A stretch of DNA of 64,000 nucleotides from assembly GCA_013398295.1 (NCBI GenBank), contig VZSF01003227.1, positions 1,482,345-1,546,344 on the forward strand, in the 5' to 3' direction. The position numbers and the translations under genes are program-made. The notes beneath the pieces are model-generated. The model was not told the origin of the DNA, searched no databases, and was given only the letters and a program-made list of their open reading frames with translations. Source of the stretch: Chionis minor. Lineage: Eukaryota > Chordata > Aves > Charadriiformes > Chionididae. Every line of letters begins with the position of its first letter. Position 1 is the first letter of the stretch. Shown here piece by piece: positions 1 to 11,900 of this stretch.

Positions 1-2036
1 AGGCTAGGTCTGATGGAGCTAAACAGGAGTTATTTCCAGCTGGAAAAGGAGCTTATTGCCAAATACCTTGACGTCGCTATAGTGGGAAAGAAGGCCGTCC
101 TTTTGAGAGGATGATGATTTTTTCGGTTATCGTTCAGGCATCTCTCCCAGGGCTTTCTTCACATACATGGGTGACATGCAACTGCCTAGGGAAGAAATAA
201 GACATGTAGTCCATTCCCCGCTGGTGATGGGCTGTCCAACCTGGAGTTTAAACTGGGAGTCCTGTGGTATCCACAGCGAGCAGGTGACCCAATGTGGAGC
301 TTGGACACGAGCCATCCCATGACAGCACTGGAGTTGCAGAGGAGACTTGCCAGCTCATGGGTGCTCAGTTGTTTTTGTAGGGAAAAATAAGATTCAGCAG
401 AGGTGGAAAAAGGGAAAACTAGAAAGAGCTTGATGTTGTCAAAAGGGGGACCCCAGAGTGAAATTCTGCTGTCTGCTGCCAAAGGCAATAGAGTAACATT
501 GAGAGGTGAAGATATGTAATAAACCACTCATAAATGTGAGAAATCTAAAAAGGCAAGCAACCAAAACACTGAAAGAGCTAAAAAAAAAAGTGTGGTTTAA
601 CAAAGCATTATACTGGAGACCACGGTTAAGTACCTGGTTTTACCTCCTGACATCGAGGGGCACACTGGGGCAAACCACTTCCTTGCTGTCCCCTGTGGGT
701 CTCTGAGAGCTTTAAGCTTTAATTTCCATAGTTTCAAGCCTCTCTAGCATGAAATTAGATCGTTTAAATTTTTAAAAGTAGTGGTGGTCAAAAAATAACA
801 TCTCTCTATCAAGATCTGTAGATGGTGAAACCTTTTTTGAGACTATTTTGCACAAAATTAAAAGTGAATCAATATTGGGAGCAACTGAAGCCATTTATGT
901 CATTTCAGCGAGACTGACTGAAGTCCGCAGTGTTCAGTGTTATTCCCGAGCAGTATCTAAAGTGCAATGTAAAAATGAAAACAGTTTTCACCGCACCTTC
1001 AAAACAAAATATTGTGTCTTTCTTGTTTGCGAGACTGGTATCTCAAAAAAAAAAAAAAAAAGATTATTTGGTTGTTTCTTAGCACTAAAAAAACCCCTCA
1101 AGCAGCTTGAAAAAATATTTTTAAAAGCTTCTAATTTGATTCACAAGGGCTATTTGCACTTTGTTCACTAATTATCTGGGCTGTGACGGAAGCAGAGGAT
1201 TGGTTATTGACCCTGAACCGAGCCCTGGCTGATGAAGCACCCAGGGGATGGTGCCTCCTCCATCCCTCTCGTTTGCTGGCTGGGAGGGATGCCGTGCCGC
1301 TGCCAGCCCTTCCCGGGAGAGGGGCCGGGAAGGGTGGGAGGCAGCCGGGGTCCTGCGCTGCAGTTTGGAGGAGCTGCTGCAACTCACCCAAATCAGCTTT
1401 AATTAAGGCAGCGCAGGTGTTAATGGCAGAGGAGCTTGGCAGCGTGGAGCCTCCGCAGCTTGACCGCAGGAGCCGTACTTCGTGCTGGTGCAAAATGCGG
1501 GCAAGGTCTCCCCCAGGAGAGCAACAGCCACATCACTATATATGTTTTTATAGGAAGAACAAAAGTGCTGTGCTAATGCATTCCTCCTCTGCACAGCTCT
1601 GCGGCACAGGCACAGAGCAGCGAGCGTGGCGAGAGCCAAATTAAACTTCTTGTCTGAAGGACCCTTGTTCAGGCTGGACAGGTCTGTAATGACAGGCTCG
1701 CTCGGCAGGGACCGAAATCCCTGGAGGAATCCAGGGGAGAGGAGCACAGGAGTGAGCTTGTGCCTGCAGCGATGCTCGGCGGCGGCGGAGGGTGCGGTGG
1801 GGCTTGGTGGCTGGGCTGGCTGGTAGCCCAGGAGGCACAGAGAGGCATGTGGCAGGCTGGGGTGTAACCAAGCGAACCGCTGTTCGAAAGAAAAGCAATT
1901 CAGGCAGCTGTGCTGCTGGCCGTGGCGCAGCGGAGCACGCCACACCAGATGCTTATCCCCAAGCTGTTGTAAGGAGAAAAAAGCACCAGAAGCCCACGGC
2001 GGGCAAAAGAATGTTGGATTTATTGGCTGACCTGCT
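1..2036. other. Downstream flank of ST8SIA2, no gene seen
   Basis: This stretch lies beyond the probable 3' end of ST8SIA2. I see no splice-bounded coding exon or RNA gene. A poly-A run at 1045-1061 and a moderately GC-rich patch at about 1240-1520 are the only compositional features. The open frames here (up to about 180 codons in the GC-rich part) overlap one another in several frames and on both strands, as expected for GC-rich non-coding DNA. Confidence 0.6.
1045..1061. repeat. Poly-A run (17 A)
   Basis: Homopolymer of 17 A in the downstream flank. It could be an old retroposon tail or a simple slippage tract; no element body is recognisable directly upstream. Confidence 0.9.
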
Positions 2037-2375
2037 GGAAAGCAGCTCTGCAGAGAGGGACCTGGGAGTCCCGGTGGACAACAGGGTGACCATGAGCCAG
2101 CAATGTGCCCTGGTGGCCAAGAAGGTCGACGGCATCCTGGGGCGCATCAAGAGGAGTGTGGTCAGCAGGTGGAGGGAGGTCATCCTTCCTCTCTGCTCTG
2201 CCCTGGTGAGACCACAGCTCAAGGACTGTGTTCAGTTCTGGGCTCCCAGTTTAAGAAGGACAGGGAACTTCTGGAGAGGGGACAGCAAAGGGCCACAAAG
2301 ATGATGAGGGGGCTGGAGCATCTTTCTTGTGAGGAAAGGCTGAGGGACCTGGTCTTTTTAGTCTCATCAAAAAAG
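2037..2375 (+). mobile_element. CR1 LINE fragment, 3' part of the reverse-transcriptase ORF, frameshifted
   Basis: The plus-strand translation shows the signature C-terminal stretch of the avian CR1 reverse transcriptase. Recognisable pieces in order are ERDLGVPVDN, MSQQCALVAKKVDGILG, IKRSVVSR, REVILPLCSALVRPQLKDC and VQFWAP. The match then moves to another frame with FKKDRELLERGQQRATKMM and RGLEHLSCEERLRDL. The shift falls near 2244-2250, where one C is missing relative to the usual CR1 reading, so the copy is dead. CR1 copies are normally 5'-truncated but keep their 3' end. This one stops inside the ORF with no 3' UTR or terminal octamer repeat, so its 3' end has been deleted or rearranged. 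Confidence 0.88.
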
Positions 2376-3414
2376 AGCATCAATACTCTTTTTTCGTTTC
2401 ACTCGTGATAACAGGAGAGCCTTAATTGGGCATGAAGAAATGCATCAAGCAGCAGCCTGGTGCTGCCGTTGGGTCTCCATAGCATCTGGCAGCTGCCTTG
2501 CCACAGCCCCCCGGCTACCCATTGGCTGGCAGCTGCCCCAAAATAGCCCAAATAGCATCCACCGCCTGCAAGCCCTGCTGTGCGGAGCAGAAGGTGAGCC
2601 CGAAACTCTGCTCCCACTGCTCAGAAACAGCACATGGGCTTTACAGCTTGTCGAGTTGTCGGGGCTGGGGCTTGGTGGAGCCAGGTCCAAGCTATTCGCT
2701 GGGAAACAGAGATGATCGAGCATGTTTCCAACTGGGTCTTCAGCTTGCCAACAAGTGCAGCACATGATGGACAGCCTTGAATATGCCCTGGGAATCCCCT
2801 CAAAGTGGCACCACTCTAAGGAGCTGCTCAGAGAACCAGTCCAGAGGACTGGACACAACCCACTAAAGCAAGGGGAGATTCCTAGATGGTTTTGCACATA
2901 TAGACTCAGCAGGGACCAACCCGCGTGGCAGCGAGGTGGAATGGGAGCTCAGCCATTGATTTCAATATCTGCAGGCTCTTACTCTCAGTTTAATGTATTT
3001 TTAAAACTGGGGTGAGCAGGATCCATTCTGGGAACAGAAACGTCACCGGCCATTTCATCCCCCTGGATAATTTGCCTATAACTCGCGTGTGCTTTAATCC
3101 AGAAGCTGCTTCAAAGGCACCAGAAATCCCTTCTCCCCCCTCATTTTCACCCCCCAGCATGTCCCCATCGTGCTGCTGTTAGATGCAGCTCAATAACCTC
3201 TGTAGGCACAGCGAGGACACCCTGGTGGCTTCAGATGTCCCCCTGGCAGAGCGCTGACCTCCATCCCGGATGGGAAAATAAGCCCAGCCTTCCCCTTTCC
3301 TTCCCAAGCAGAGCAGGTTACAGGCTTTCCCTGTTTAATTGACACGGCGCTTTATGGTCTTGTCCCCCTTCTCACCCTTCTGGTCAATGAAAATAAATAA
3401 AAATATATTAAAAA
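2376..3414. other. Unique downstream sequence, no gene seen
   Basis: No exon, repeat or RNA gene is recognised. At 3388-3410 there is an AT-rich run with AATAAA motifs on the plus strand. Read on the minus strand, the same region supplies the GT- and T-rich element that may help define the ST8SIA2 poly(A) site. Confidence 0.5.
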
Positions 3415-3432
3415 AAACCCCAACCCTGCACA

Positions 3433-3458
3433 TTTATTTCATTTTTTGTATTTTTATT
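3433..3458 (-). terminator. Candidate poly(A) signals for ST8SIA2
   Basis: On the minus strand two AATAAA hexamers occur at 3458-3453 and 3438-3433. They are followed within about 15-35 nt by a GGGTTGGGG plus T-run element at about 3424-3403, which fits the usual hexamer plus GU/U-rich downstream element. Cleavage would fall near 3415, giving a 3' UTR of about 2.26 kb. A further minus-strand AATAAA at 3735-3730 is an alternative proximal site. This is inferred from motifs only; transcript data would decide. Confidence 0.4.
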
Positions 3459-3753
3459 TAAAAAGAAGGTTTGCTAACAGCAATCAGTGCCGTGGCCCAG
3501 GCCCCTCAATACAAGTTGGCTTTAGCAGTCCCTGCCGCTTCATCCCTACTCTGTCCCTCCTCCGCGCCAGGGACAAACCAGGGAATTATCCGGCTTTAAC
3601 AACCACTCCTGAATCACGGGAAGCTCCTCGGGATTGCAGACTACTTCCATCGTGCGGTTTTACTCTCTGTCTCCTCCCGCCTCAGGAAACCCCAACAATT
3701 TTAAGCTGAGGTTCACTGCCGGGTTTAGCTTTATTGTGCAACTAAACTCAAGT

Positions 3754-3772
3754 AAAAAAAAAAAAAAAAAAA
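3754..3772. repeat. Poly-A run (19 A; T run on the gene strand)
   Basis: Uninterrupted homopolymer inside the probable 3' UTR, a T stretch in ST8SIA2 orientation. It lies close to the minus-strand AATAAA at 3735-3730 but on its upstream side, so it is not an obvious downstream element for that signal. Confidence 0.9.
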
Positions 3773-5676
3773 GCGCCAGGCTTTAAAAAAGCACATAAAA
3801 GAAATCAGTTTCTGGAGTTGGAAAGAAACATCCCCTCGGTGGCAGATTAGCTCACATTTATCCACTATAATGTTACTTATACCTTAATCTTAGGCCTCTT
3901 CATCTGACACTAATTAGCAGGCTGGAGGCTCCTAAGGGTACAGTAGCTTCTATGTCCCAAAACATGAAAGCGAGTTTTTCCTTTTACCACTTGAAGCCCT
4001 TGCTTTTTTAAAGAGACAATGTCAAGTATTTCAGCCCCAAACAATACACTTTTTACCTTAAACACAGCAGTAAGAGGAGGCACAAAGGTGATGAAAGCCA
4101 GCCAGGAAAGCACGGCAGCCCGCGTCCGAGCCTCGCCTGTGTAGTGGTATTTGCTCTCCCACAAATTAAACCCAAACTGCACTCACTGAACCCCAGACTC
4201 ACCTGCATTCTGGCACTGAGTGCTAATTAGGAGACAAACAGAGTGGGCTACAGAAGCAGAAAATTAAACAGGCTAATCAGACCAATCTAGTTTCTTCCCT
4301 CAAGAACCTCAAAACTTAGGAGAAAAGCAAGTATCGTTATTAAAACATCTTTATATTTTTGGGCTCTCTCTGGGGAAAAAAAAAAAAAGGGAAAATATTA
4401 TGTCTTTGACATTCATCACTAGTCAAGCATCCCATCAAGATCCATCTGACATCCTATTTAACTGTTCAGAGTAAGAGCTAATTGGAGCTTGAAAGAAAGG
4501 AGAGAGCGGGACTTCAGGAATATAGGGCTGTATGCCGGTTCTTTGCGGAGAAAGGGAAAATAAATTATTTAGACTTGACAAAGTCCCCTGAAGTCCTGCA
4601 GTCTTTCTGCTTGGCTGGGTCTCAGGCCTATCACCAATATTTCAGCAGTTATTTTTGGAGGGGGAGAGAAGGCAGACTGCTTAGCAGGTGGCATTTGCGA
4701 ATTAAGAGCTGGATGTACTTATGGTTTTCATGAGCCCCGCCAGATGTTGAGTGTCTTTGACTGTGGCACAGGAAGACACTTAATACTAATGGTGCCAGTT
4801 TGCGGCAGCAAACCTCCTTCCTGCCACGTTCCAGCATCTTTGCTCCTTAGGAAAGGAAGAAAAAATACAAGCTCGGCATCCTCCTCATCGTCCGCCCGGC
4901 TCAACGCCGATGTGCCCATTCTCTGAAGGGATGGGCACATCTCCTCCCTCACATCTCCTCCCCCAGCAAACGCCAGCGGGATCAGCTTGGCACAGCTCCC
5001 CACCACCTCCTGGAGATCAAGCTGCAGCCCAGGAGACTTCTCCCTGGCCTCTCCCAAGGCTGCGCTCAGCCCGGTGGTCCATGTTTCGGATGGATCTGCG
5101 CGCGTCTCTGCTGGGCACCGGTCCCTGCTGGGCAGGAGACGGGTGCTGCTCGGCGCCACGGGCAGTCCCTCGGCTGTGAGAGCCACCAACAAACCTTCCC
5201 TGCCCACCCCGCTCCCTGCCCCTTCCCCTCCCCGCCACGAGCACGGGGCCAAGAACGTGCCTCACTGCAGAGCGCCAGCGCCGGCACCCTTGGCCAGACA
5301 AACTAACTACCAACCTCGGACCAGTCACGACGAACGGCTTAACGTTTACCCATCACCTAACATACCCTCAAAAACCAAGGCCACCTTCACACCTTCCCGG
5401 CGTAGGTCGAACGCCCTTCCGAGCCCGGCAAGCCCACGGCAAGAGGGTCTTGTCCAGGCCAGTCATGCCAGATGCTCCCGCATCTCTCCTGCCCCTTCCT
5501 TGGTGAACACCAAACAGTTACAATACTCAGGTCAATATATATAGGTACCACGTGTATATATTTGTGTTGCTGTTCTGCGCGTTAACAAAGACAACCAACC
5601 CCACCAGGCACCACTCGTCCTTTCCGCCCCCTCCCCTTCCTCCCGTGGCTGTGCAGCAACGCGGCCGGCGACCACC

Positions 5677-5962
5677 CTACGTGGCCCCATCGCACTCCCC
5701 CACAGTCAGCTTCAAGGCTCCCTGCTGGTGCAGCGTCTTTAAGGCTTTGAACTCCAAGGGCATGGTGTGCGGGCTGGCCTGCGAGGTGTAGCCGTACTTC
5801 AGGCTGTCGTAGTAGTGGTACTTGACCGGGTTCTGGTTCTGGTCCAGGGGAAAGGGCCAGAAGCCGTAGAGATAGATCTGGTTGCAGAATCGGGTAGCTA
5901 AGGTGTACATGAGGAGGCCGGTGGTGGGTCGCTTGATGTGCACCTTGTTTGTCAGCCAGTAC
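5677..5962 (-). CDS. ST8SIA2: ST8SIA2 exon 6 (last coding exon), C-terminal catalytic part
   Basis: This exon encodes residues 281-375 of alpha-2,8-polysialyltransferase II (numbering assumes a 375-residue protein). On the minus strand it starts after a CGCAG acceptor, completes a split Gly codon, and ends at TAG. It holds the end of the polysialyltransferase domain ([10 protein letters not shown]), sialylmotif S (about 293-315, [13 protein letters not shown] to LYGFWPF), motif III (YHYYD, 329-333) and motif VS, where His346 and Glu351 form the HxxxxE active-site pattern. Cys307 and Cys371 sit where family members form disulphides with Cys157 and Cys171. In the family this part binds the CMP-sialic acid donor and carries the catalytic base. 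The protein ends GECDGAT. The exon is intact, with no frameshift. Identification is close to certain. Confidence 0.97.
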
Positions 5963-8900
5963 CTGCGAAGGGAGAGCAGAGCAAAGCGTGTTATTCCTCC
6001 CGCACACGAAGCTCGCGTCTTGCCCGTTTTCCCTCTCCAGCCTCTGACTGAGACGTATGGGTGATGCAAAGTGAGAGGTTTCTGACTAGCAGAAGAGTTC
6101 TCCATGCCAAGAAAAAGCCTCTCTAGGGATCGCTTCATGAATAAGCATCCTCCCGCTCTCTGTCTGGCGGTTACATCACACTTGTTGCTATGGCATTGAA
6201 GCATCTCAGGCCTTGGCAATCCTTTATGAAAAACAAATTGCTTGCAACGGTGGCCTTCAGTACATCAGCCTACAATTATCTTCCAATCAAGCGAGGAGAT
6301 CAATACCATAGACCAAACCATCCACATGTCAAGTAGACTCCAGCAACCCCTCGAAGCAGGCACACTCTCACATACACAAGCTGATGAGTTTCATTGATGA
6401 GTGAAGATTTTTACGCTGACGGTAAACACAACGGGGCTGTAAAAATGTTTGCCTTGGAATAAAGGGTCACCGGTCTGCCGCTACACCCAGCGATTGCTAC
6501 TGTGATCCTGGACCAAAACACATCACCACACTCTACAACATCAGTCCGCGAGATACACAATATGGCATATTGCAATATATACGACGCGATACGCAGGTCA
6601 GCTGTGCTTGCTGCTGAAAAGCGCGTTAGTTTTTATGAGGGATGGCAAAAACAGGGGAAGGAGGCAGCCTGTAGCGATGCACGAGCAGCAACGGTACTAG
6701 CAGTTGCATTTTGGGCTGCTGATAAAAGTTATTGCAGCACCAACATCCTCTAAGAAGACGTTTCCAGCGCCCGCTGTTTGCTGCACAGCCAACTTACCTG
6801 GTTGTGTTACCTGTTACCGCAGAAAAACGTGGCCAGAAGAGCAAAACCAGCAAGCGAAAGGTTTGGGGGAGGCAGATGATGCACCCCCTGGGTGCACCCC
6901 TTCCTCCCCCAGCACGGCCCATGCCAGCGCTGCCCCACAGCAGGCAGGGACGGGGCAGGCAGCGCAGAGCACCGTGACGCAGCCCCGCCAACCCCTCGGA
7001 TTGTTTTTAATAGGTATTTCAAAGTTCCTGGGGGTCAGGGGAGCAACTGGCAGCGCTTTGGATAAAAAGCGTGAGGAAGCGGAGCAAAGCACGTGGCGTT
7101 ACTGTGCTCTCACCCAGAGGTCTGGGATCCTGAGCTGGATCCCGCTGTCGCACGCGGAGCCACGGGAAGTGTCTTGCTCCTCATTCGCACTTTCTGCCCG
7201 GATTCTGAGGGTCTGGTGCTCAGACAGCGTGAACCCTCGGGATTGCTGAGCCTTAATCCTGCAAATTAGCTTTTCACGAAAGCCATTAAAATTTAGCAAC
7301 CAAGGCACACAACGTACTTGCTTGTTCTCAGCCAGATAAGAGAAAAATTGACTTTTCTGGTGAATCAAATTCTGGAAGCAGAGCGACCGCCTCCTCGGCG
7401 TGTGCAGGAAGGGCACTGCAGGGTTTAGGGGGTTCCCACACCCCGGGGGTCTTCAAGTGCCTGCAGCTTTAGCAAAGGATGAGTACGACGTTTTGGGAAG
7501 GAGATCCTCTTGCCCGACACTTCTTGGCACCCAGCACAAAAAAGGAGCAAGTAACTGGGGCAAAACCAGTCTCTCAGAGGCAGAGCATCAGCATTTTCTG
7601 GGCTCACCTGGCCATACGGGTTGCGCTATGGGGACACAGCAAAGCTCACTGCGGTGCCAAGGCAATCTTCTCCTATAGGTAGCCATAAAACAGCCTCCTT
7701 GATGAGTTTACGGGTAAGCACATTAGATCCCCGACATGCAGAGACAAATGGGAGATTATCACAACCATTTAACTCTGTGAATTAGGGTATCCTCATCCAG
7801 CAGGGAAACTACCTGGGAAGAATGTCAAGCCACATAACCGGCTGGTTTTGGGGGAAGCCACAACCAACTGGATTTGTCCTGCAGTTGCTCTAGCCTTAAA
7901 ACTCTCCTTTTAATCAATTTCCCAGCTGGAGCACAGGAAGATAGTGGTGACCCCCTGGCCTGCCCAAAATATTAACTTCTAGGTTTTGCTGAGAGTCTGT
8001 AAAATCGGAACATACGACGACCTTGACAGCGTGACAGAGTAACCCTTGCACGAGGGTGCAGGACATTCATGTGATCACCGACATTTTAAGCATATCAATG
8101 ACGATAAGAAGCGACCTGGGTCAAACACAGACACGCTCTGCAGAAGCACGCTGTCCTCTACAACCCAGCCTGGGCAAAAAGCCCTACTGAGACCGACAAG
8201 TGGCTGCAACCAGTACCCAAAAGCAGCCCTAACAAAACCAACCTGGCGTGTCCCCCTCAGCACATGCAGCTAGTGAGCACTCACTCAATAATATTGGGGT
8301 AGGGAACAATCACAGTTCACATTCCTGTAATAAAAATTAAAAAACCTGGTAAAAAAACCTCACACTCCCTTCTACTGCAGGCACAGCACTGGGAAAACGA
8401 GAAGGATGACAAACCTCACTCCTACCGCATCATAAATCCTCGCTGCTGGATGCAGCTTTGGGAGAGGATGACGGACTCCAGGCTGTCCCAGCCCACCCAC
8501 CCACATAATATATAATGCCCAAAGCACAGCACAGGCCATGCCACAGCGTTTACAACTTGTTTCCTGGAGAGTGAAGGTAGAAAGTCCTCCGGTGAGGTCT
8601 GGGGAATACTTTTTAATGACTGGTTTGTGATGGGAGTGTGGGAACTATGCAGGAAGATCTCCCTCTTATCTCTCTCACCACTGGCCAACTGAGACACCGG
8701 CCACATTCCTGGTGCAGGAGAGAACAGCTGGGGATGGAAATAAAACCTAATTAATTCTGTAAATCCAAATGAGGTTGTCTGAGCGCACATGGGATGCTGT
8801 GTCAACAGCGCACCTTTAATATGTGAGGTCCGGGATTTTAATTAGGAGGAAAGATAATCTTGAAGCAGACAGTAATTATTTTTCAAATTGGCTACACCAA

Positions 8901-11900
8901 TCACCATAACTATTAACTGCAACATTTTATGGAAAGAGACAGCAATTAAAAGAGAAGAGCAAACAGCAGTCCTGAAACCCAATACCTCCTTTTCTCAGAG
9001 CTGTTCTCACAGCGTGGACCTCCTTCCAAAGCCGGTGCTGTGTGGTTTCCGTAAATAAACCCTCAGGGGTGTAAGCAGCTACAGAGACAGGCTGGTGACT
9101 GAGCTGGATGCAGCTGTGGAGGGGAACTGTGATGCTGTCAGGCAGAAATTGTCTGAGACAGCTCTTGTTTCAGGTCATGATAGCGACAGATAGAAAATGC
9201 CGTGAGATCTTCAAGGCCACCTTTTGTACGGCTGCAGCCCAGACACAAGCCCTAACACCTATTTGAATGAACGCTTGATGGTAGGCAAGGACAGAGGCTT
9301 CAAGAAGAGCAGCTCAGAGAGTCTCATCCTAGCTGGTAGGTGGTTCTGGCTGCTCCTCGGCAACATCAGTTTTCCAAAAAGGCTTCCAAGAAATTTAAGC
9401 AGCCTCCTGAGCAGAACTGCACAGCCCTGCTGCCGGCTGCCTGATCACCAGCATATGCCTCCTGCCAGGGGCTGCGCTGCAGCTGCAGGGGAAGCGACCC
9501 CTGTATTTGGACCTTAAAGCCCGCGGGAGACCAAACGCACCGAATCTGCTCGTAGGAAGCTGCAGCTCCCACCTGAGCCAGGGAAGGTGGCAGCTTCCAC
9601 ATGACACATCTGGACCATGACAGTGCTCATCCTCTGGCATCCCCGAATTCAGGGGACAGAGCTCAGCCTTGATTTGGGCTGAAACGCTGGGTGCAAAACT
9701 CCTCCCTGCAGGCAGCGTTTGAGGAGTGCGAGTCAGGGCAGGGTCCTGCTTTGTGCTCACCCATCACATCCTGATGCGTCCGAGAAAACCCTAAGGTAAC
9801 TCGTACACTCCAGGTAAGGGTTAACCTGCTGGATAAAATGAACAGAAAATCCATCGCCCTGATGAAATGAATAAAAGAAACTCAGGCCAATGAAGACATC
9901 AAGTTTCAGCAGTATCAGCTGTATTATTTAGCGATACAAACCGGAATAGCCGAAATAATGCAATTTCAGACCTTTTTAAAACAGCTTATTCATAAAAGCG
10001 TGATACAAACACAAGCTGTTGTGGAGGTGCTAGCCCTTGACTGTCAGAAGCATATTATCAGTCTGCCACACACATCCTGCTCCCATTAACACTCATGAAA
10101 AACCAGCTACAGATAATGAGCGCGAGTGCCCTGATGATGCTCCGTACTCACGTCGGTGCAGGCAAGGACCTGCTGGTGCTGGCAGGGCACAGCACTTATC
10201 CCGGCTGCCGGGCGGATGGAGATGAAATGCCCAGGGAGCCAATGCTGTTGTTCATCCAGCTTCTCCCAGCCCTTTTCTGTCCACGTATCCAGCCTCCTCT
10301 GACACCTCCACCAAAATAACTGAGAACCATGTACAGTGATGAGATCTGTGCTGGAGGGGTGGGAATGGGCAGGTCTCCATCCAGATTCATGCTAACGCAG
10401 ACTCCAAAAGATGGATCTGGAGTCAGAGTTGGGCTATAGCCCCATGCTGGGCAAAGCCCAAACACCAAATCAAGCCTCTACATCCAGGCTGGATCCGTGG
10501 CTTCGGTCTAGTTTTAGTGATTTGGTGCAAACAAATCAGCAGCGTGTCACAGATAAATAACTCTTCTCCTCCAGGTCTTGAGCTCTGCAGTGCCCTTTCA
10601 AACACAAGTGGTACTCAGCACCCACAAGTTAAACCATTTCCAAACACACAGAAGAGGAAAATAACTGGGAAAACTCCCCTTTCCTTCCTCTGCCCTTCCC
10701 CTAATTTTGACAAAGACAAGACTAAATCTTCCTCCTGATTAACCGGAACAAATTAACTGCCTCAAGGTCCTAGTGCAGACACACCACAGCTCACATACCA
10801 TGTGCCTCATTTGCTCAAGTGCAGAGGGGCAAGAATAATTGCTCGCACAAGGATTTATTTGTGAGATACCCACTGATCTCACCCACCAGTACTTCTACAG
10901 GGCACTTGTAGTCCCCCACATCCTACCCCAGTCACACAGCTGGGAATGGCTATTTTTTTCCCCCCTACAGACTTTGTTCATCCTCATCCCTTACCCGAGC
11001 GCAGGACCACCATCCTTAAACTGTCTGTGGGACCAGAGAGGAAGGGATTTAAAGCACAAGTCCCTGGTGGCAGATATTTCAGAGGAGCCCCTGTGAGCTT
11101 AAGGACCATATGGGAAGAAGCACGAAAGAGCTTGTTTAGAAACCCCATTACTGGGCGACACTGACTAGTCAACAGCAGAGAGAGAGATGAGAAAAGATGA
11201 GCTGGGAGGGCTGTGAAAGGGAAAAGCAGCAGCTTAGGTTTGATGAGCTGGAGAAAAGGGGAGCCCATGGAAGGATGCAAAAGAGCAGGGTGATGTGATC
11301 AAAGCAACAGGTTAGGAGAACAACCTGCACACGTGTGTCCTGCATGACTACAAGCAAAGCAAGACTGTTGGAAAGGATGCAGCGTACTCAGGACACAAGG
11401 CGAGGAGGGACCAGGGAGGGTTTCCACCATGGCTGATGGAGGGGAAGGGCAGCAGCTGAGCAGCATCGCCCTCAAAACTCAGCAAAGGCTCACACTTTGG
11501 ATGTGAGGACCCAGGGCGACCTCTGAGGCAAAGATGAATCCACCTTACGCCCCACCAGGTTGCACTTCTGAGGACACATGGCAAAGCTGCACTACGCAAG
11601 CTATGGACTCCTGAGCAAGGCAATCGCTGTCGTGAAGAGCGCACACGAACTGTCATGGCTATTTGGATGTTAAATCCAACAGGAGACCTAGCCAAGGAGC
11701 TGGAAGATACATTGATTTTTATTTTTATTTTCTTTCAAGAAGCTCTTAACAAAATCTTAAGGGATTAGAATTGGTTACTGCCAAGAGACCCTCATGATGG
11801 ACACAGTGAGAAATGTTAGACTAGATTATACATGGCAAACTGAAATGTGTCCATGAATTCTCCGCAAGGAGTGATAGTCAAACCTCCAGACACAATTATT

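Larger units (their letters stand above)
3415..5676 (-). other. ST8SIA2: Probable ST8SIA2 3' UTR
   Basis: This is the stretch from the TAG stop codon at 5679-5677 to the best poly(A) candidate near 3.43 kb. It is read right to left and contains no long frame that resembles a protein. The part next to the stop codon (about 5000-5480) is GC-rich, and the distal part is AT-richer, with a 19-A run at 3754-3772 on the plus strand (a T run in the transcript). The distal boundary is inferred; the true UTR may be shorter or longer. Confidence 0.5.

Noticed and set aside
1403..1945. 180-codon minus-strand open frame in the downstream flank
   Set aside because: GC-rich stretch with several overlapping frames on both strands, no domain, no splice context.
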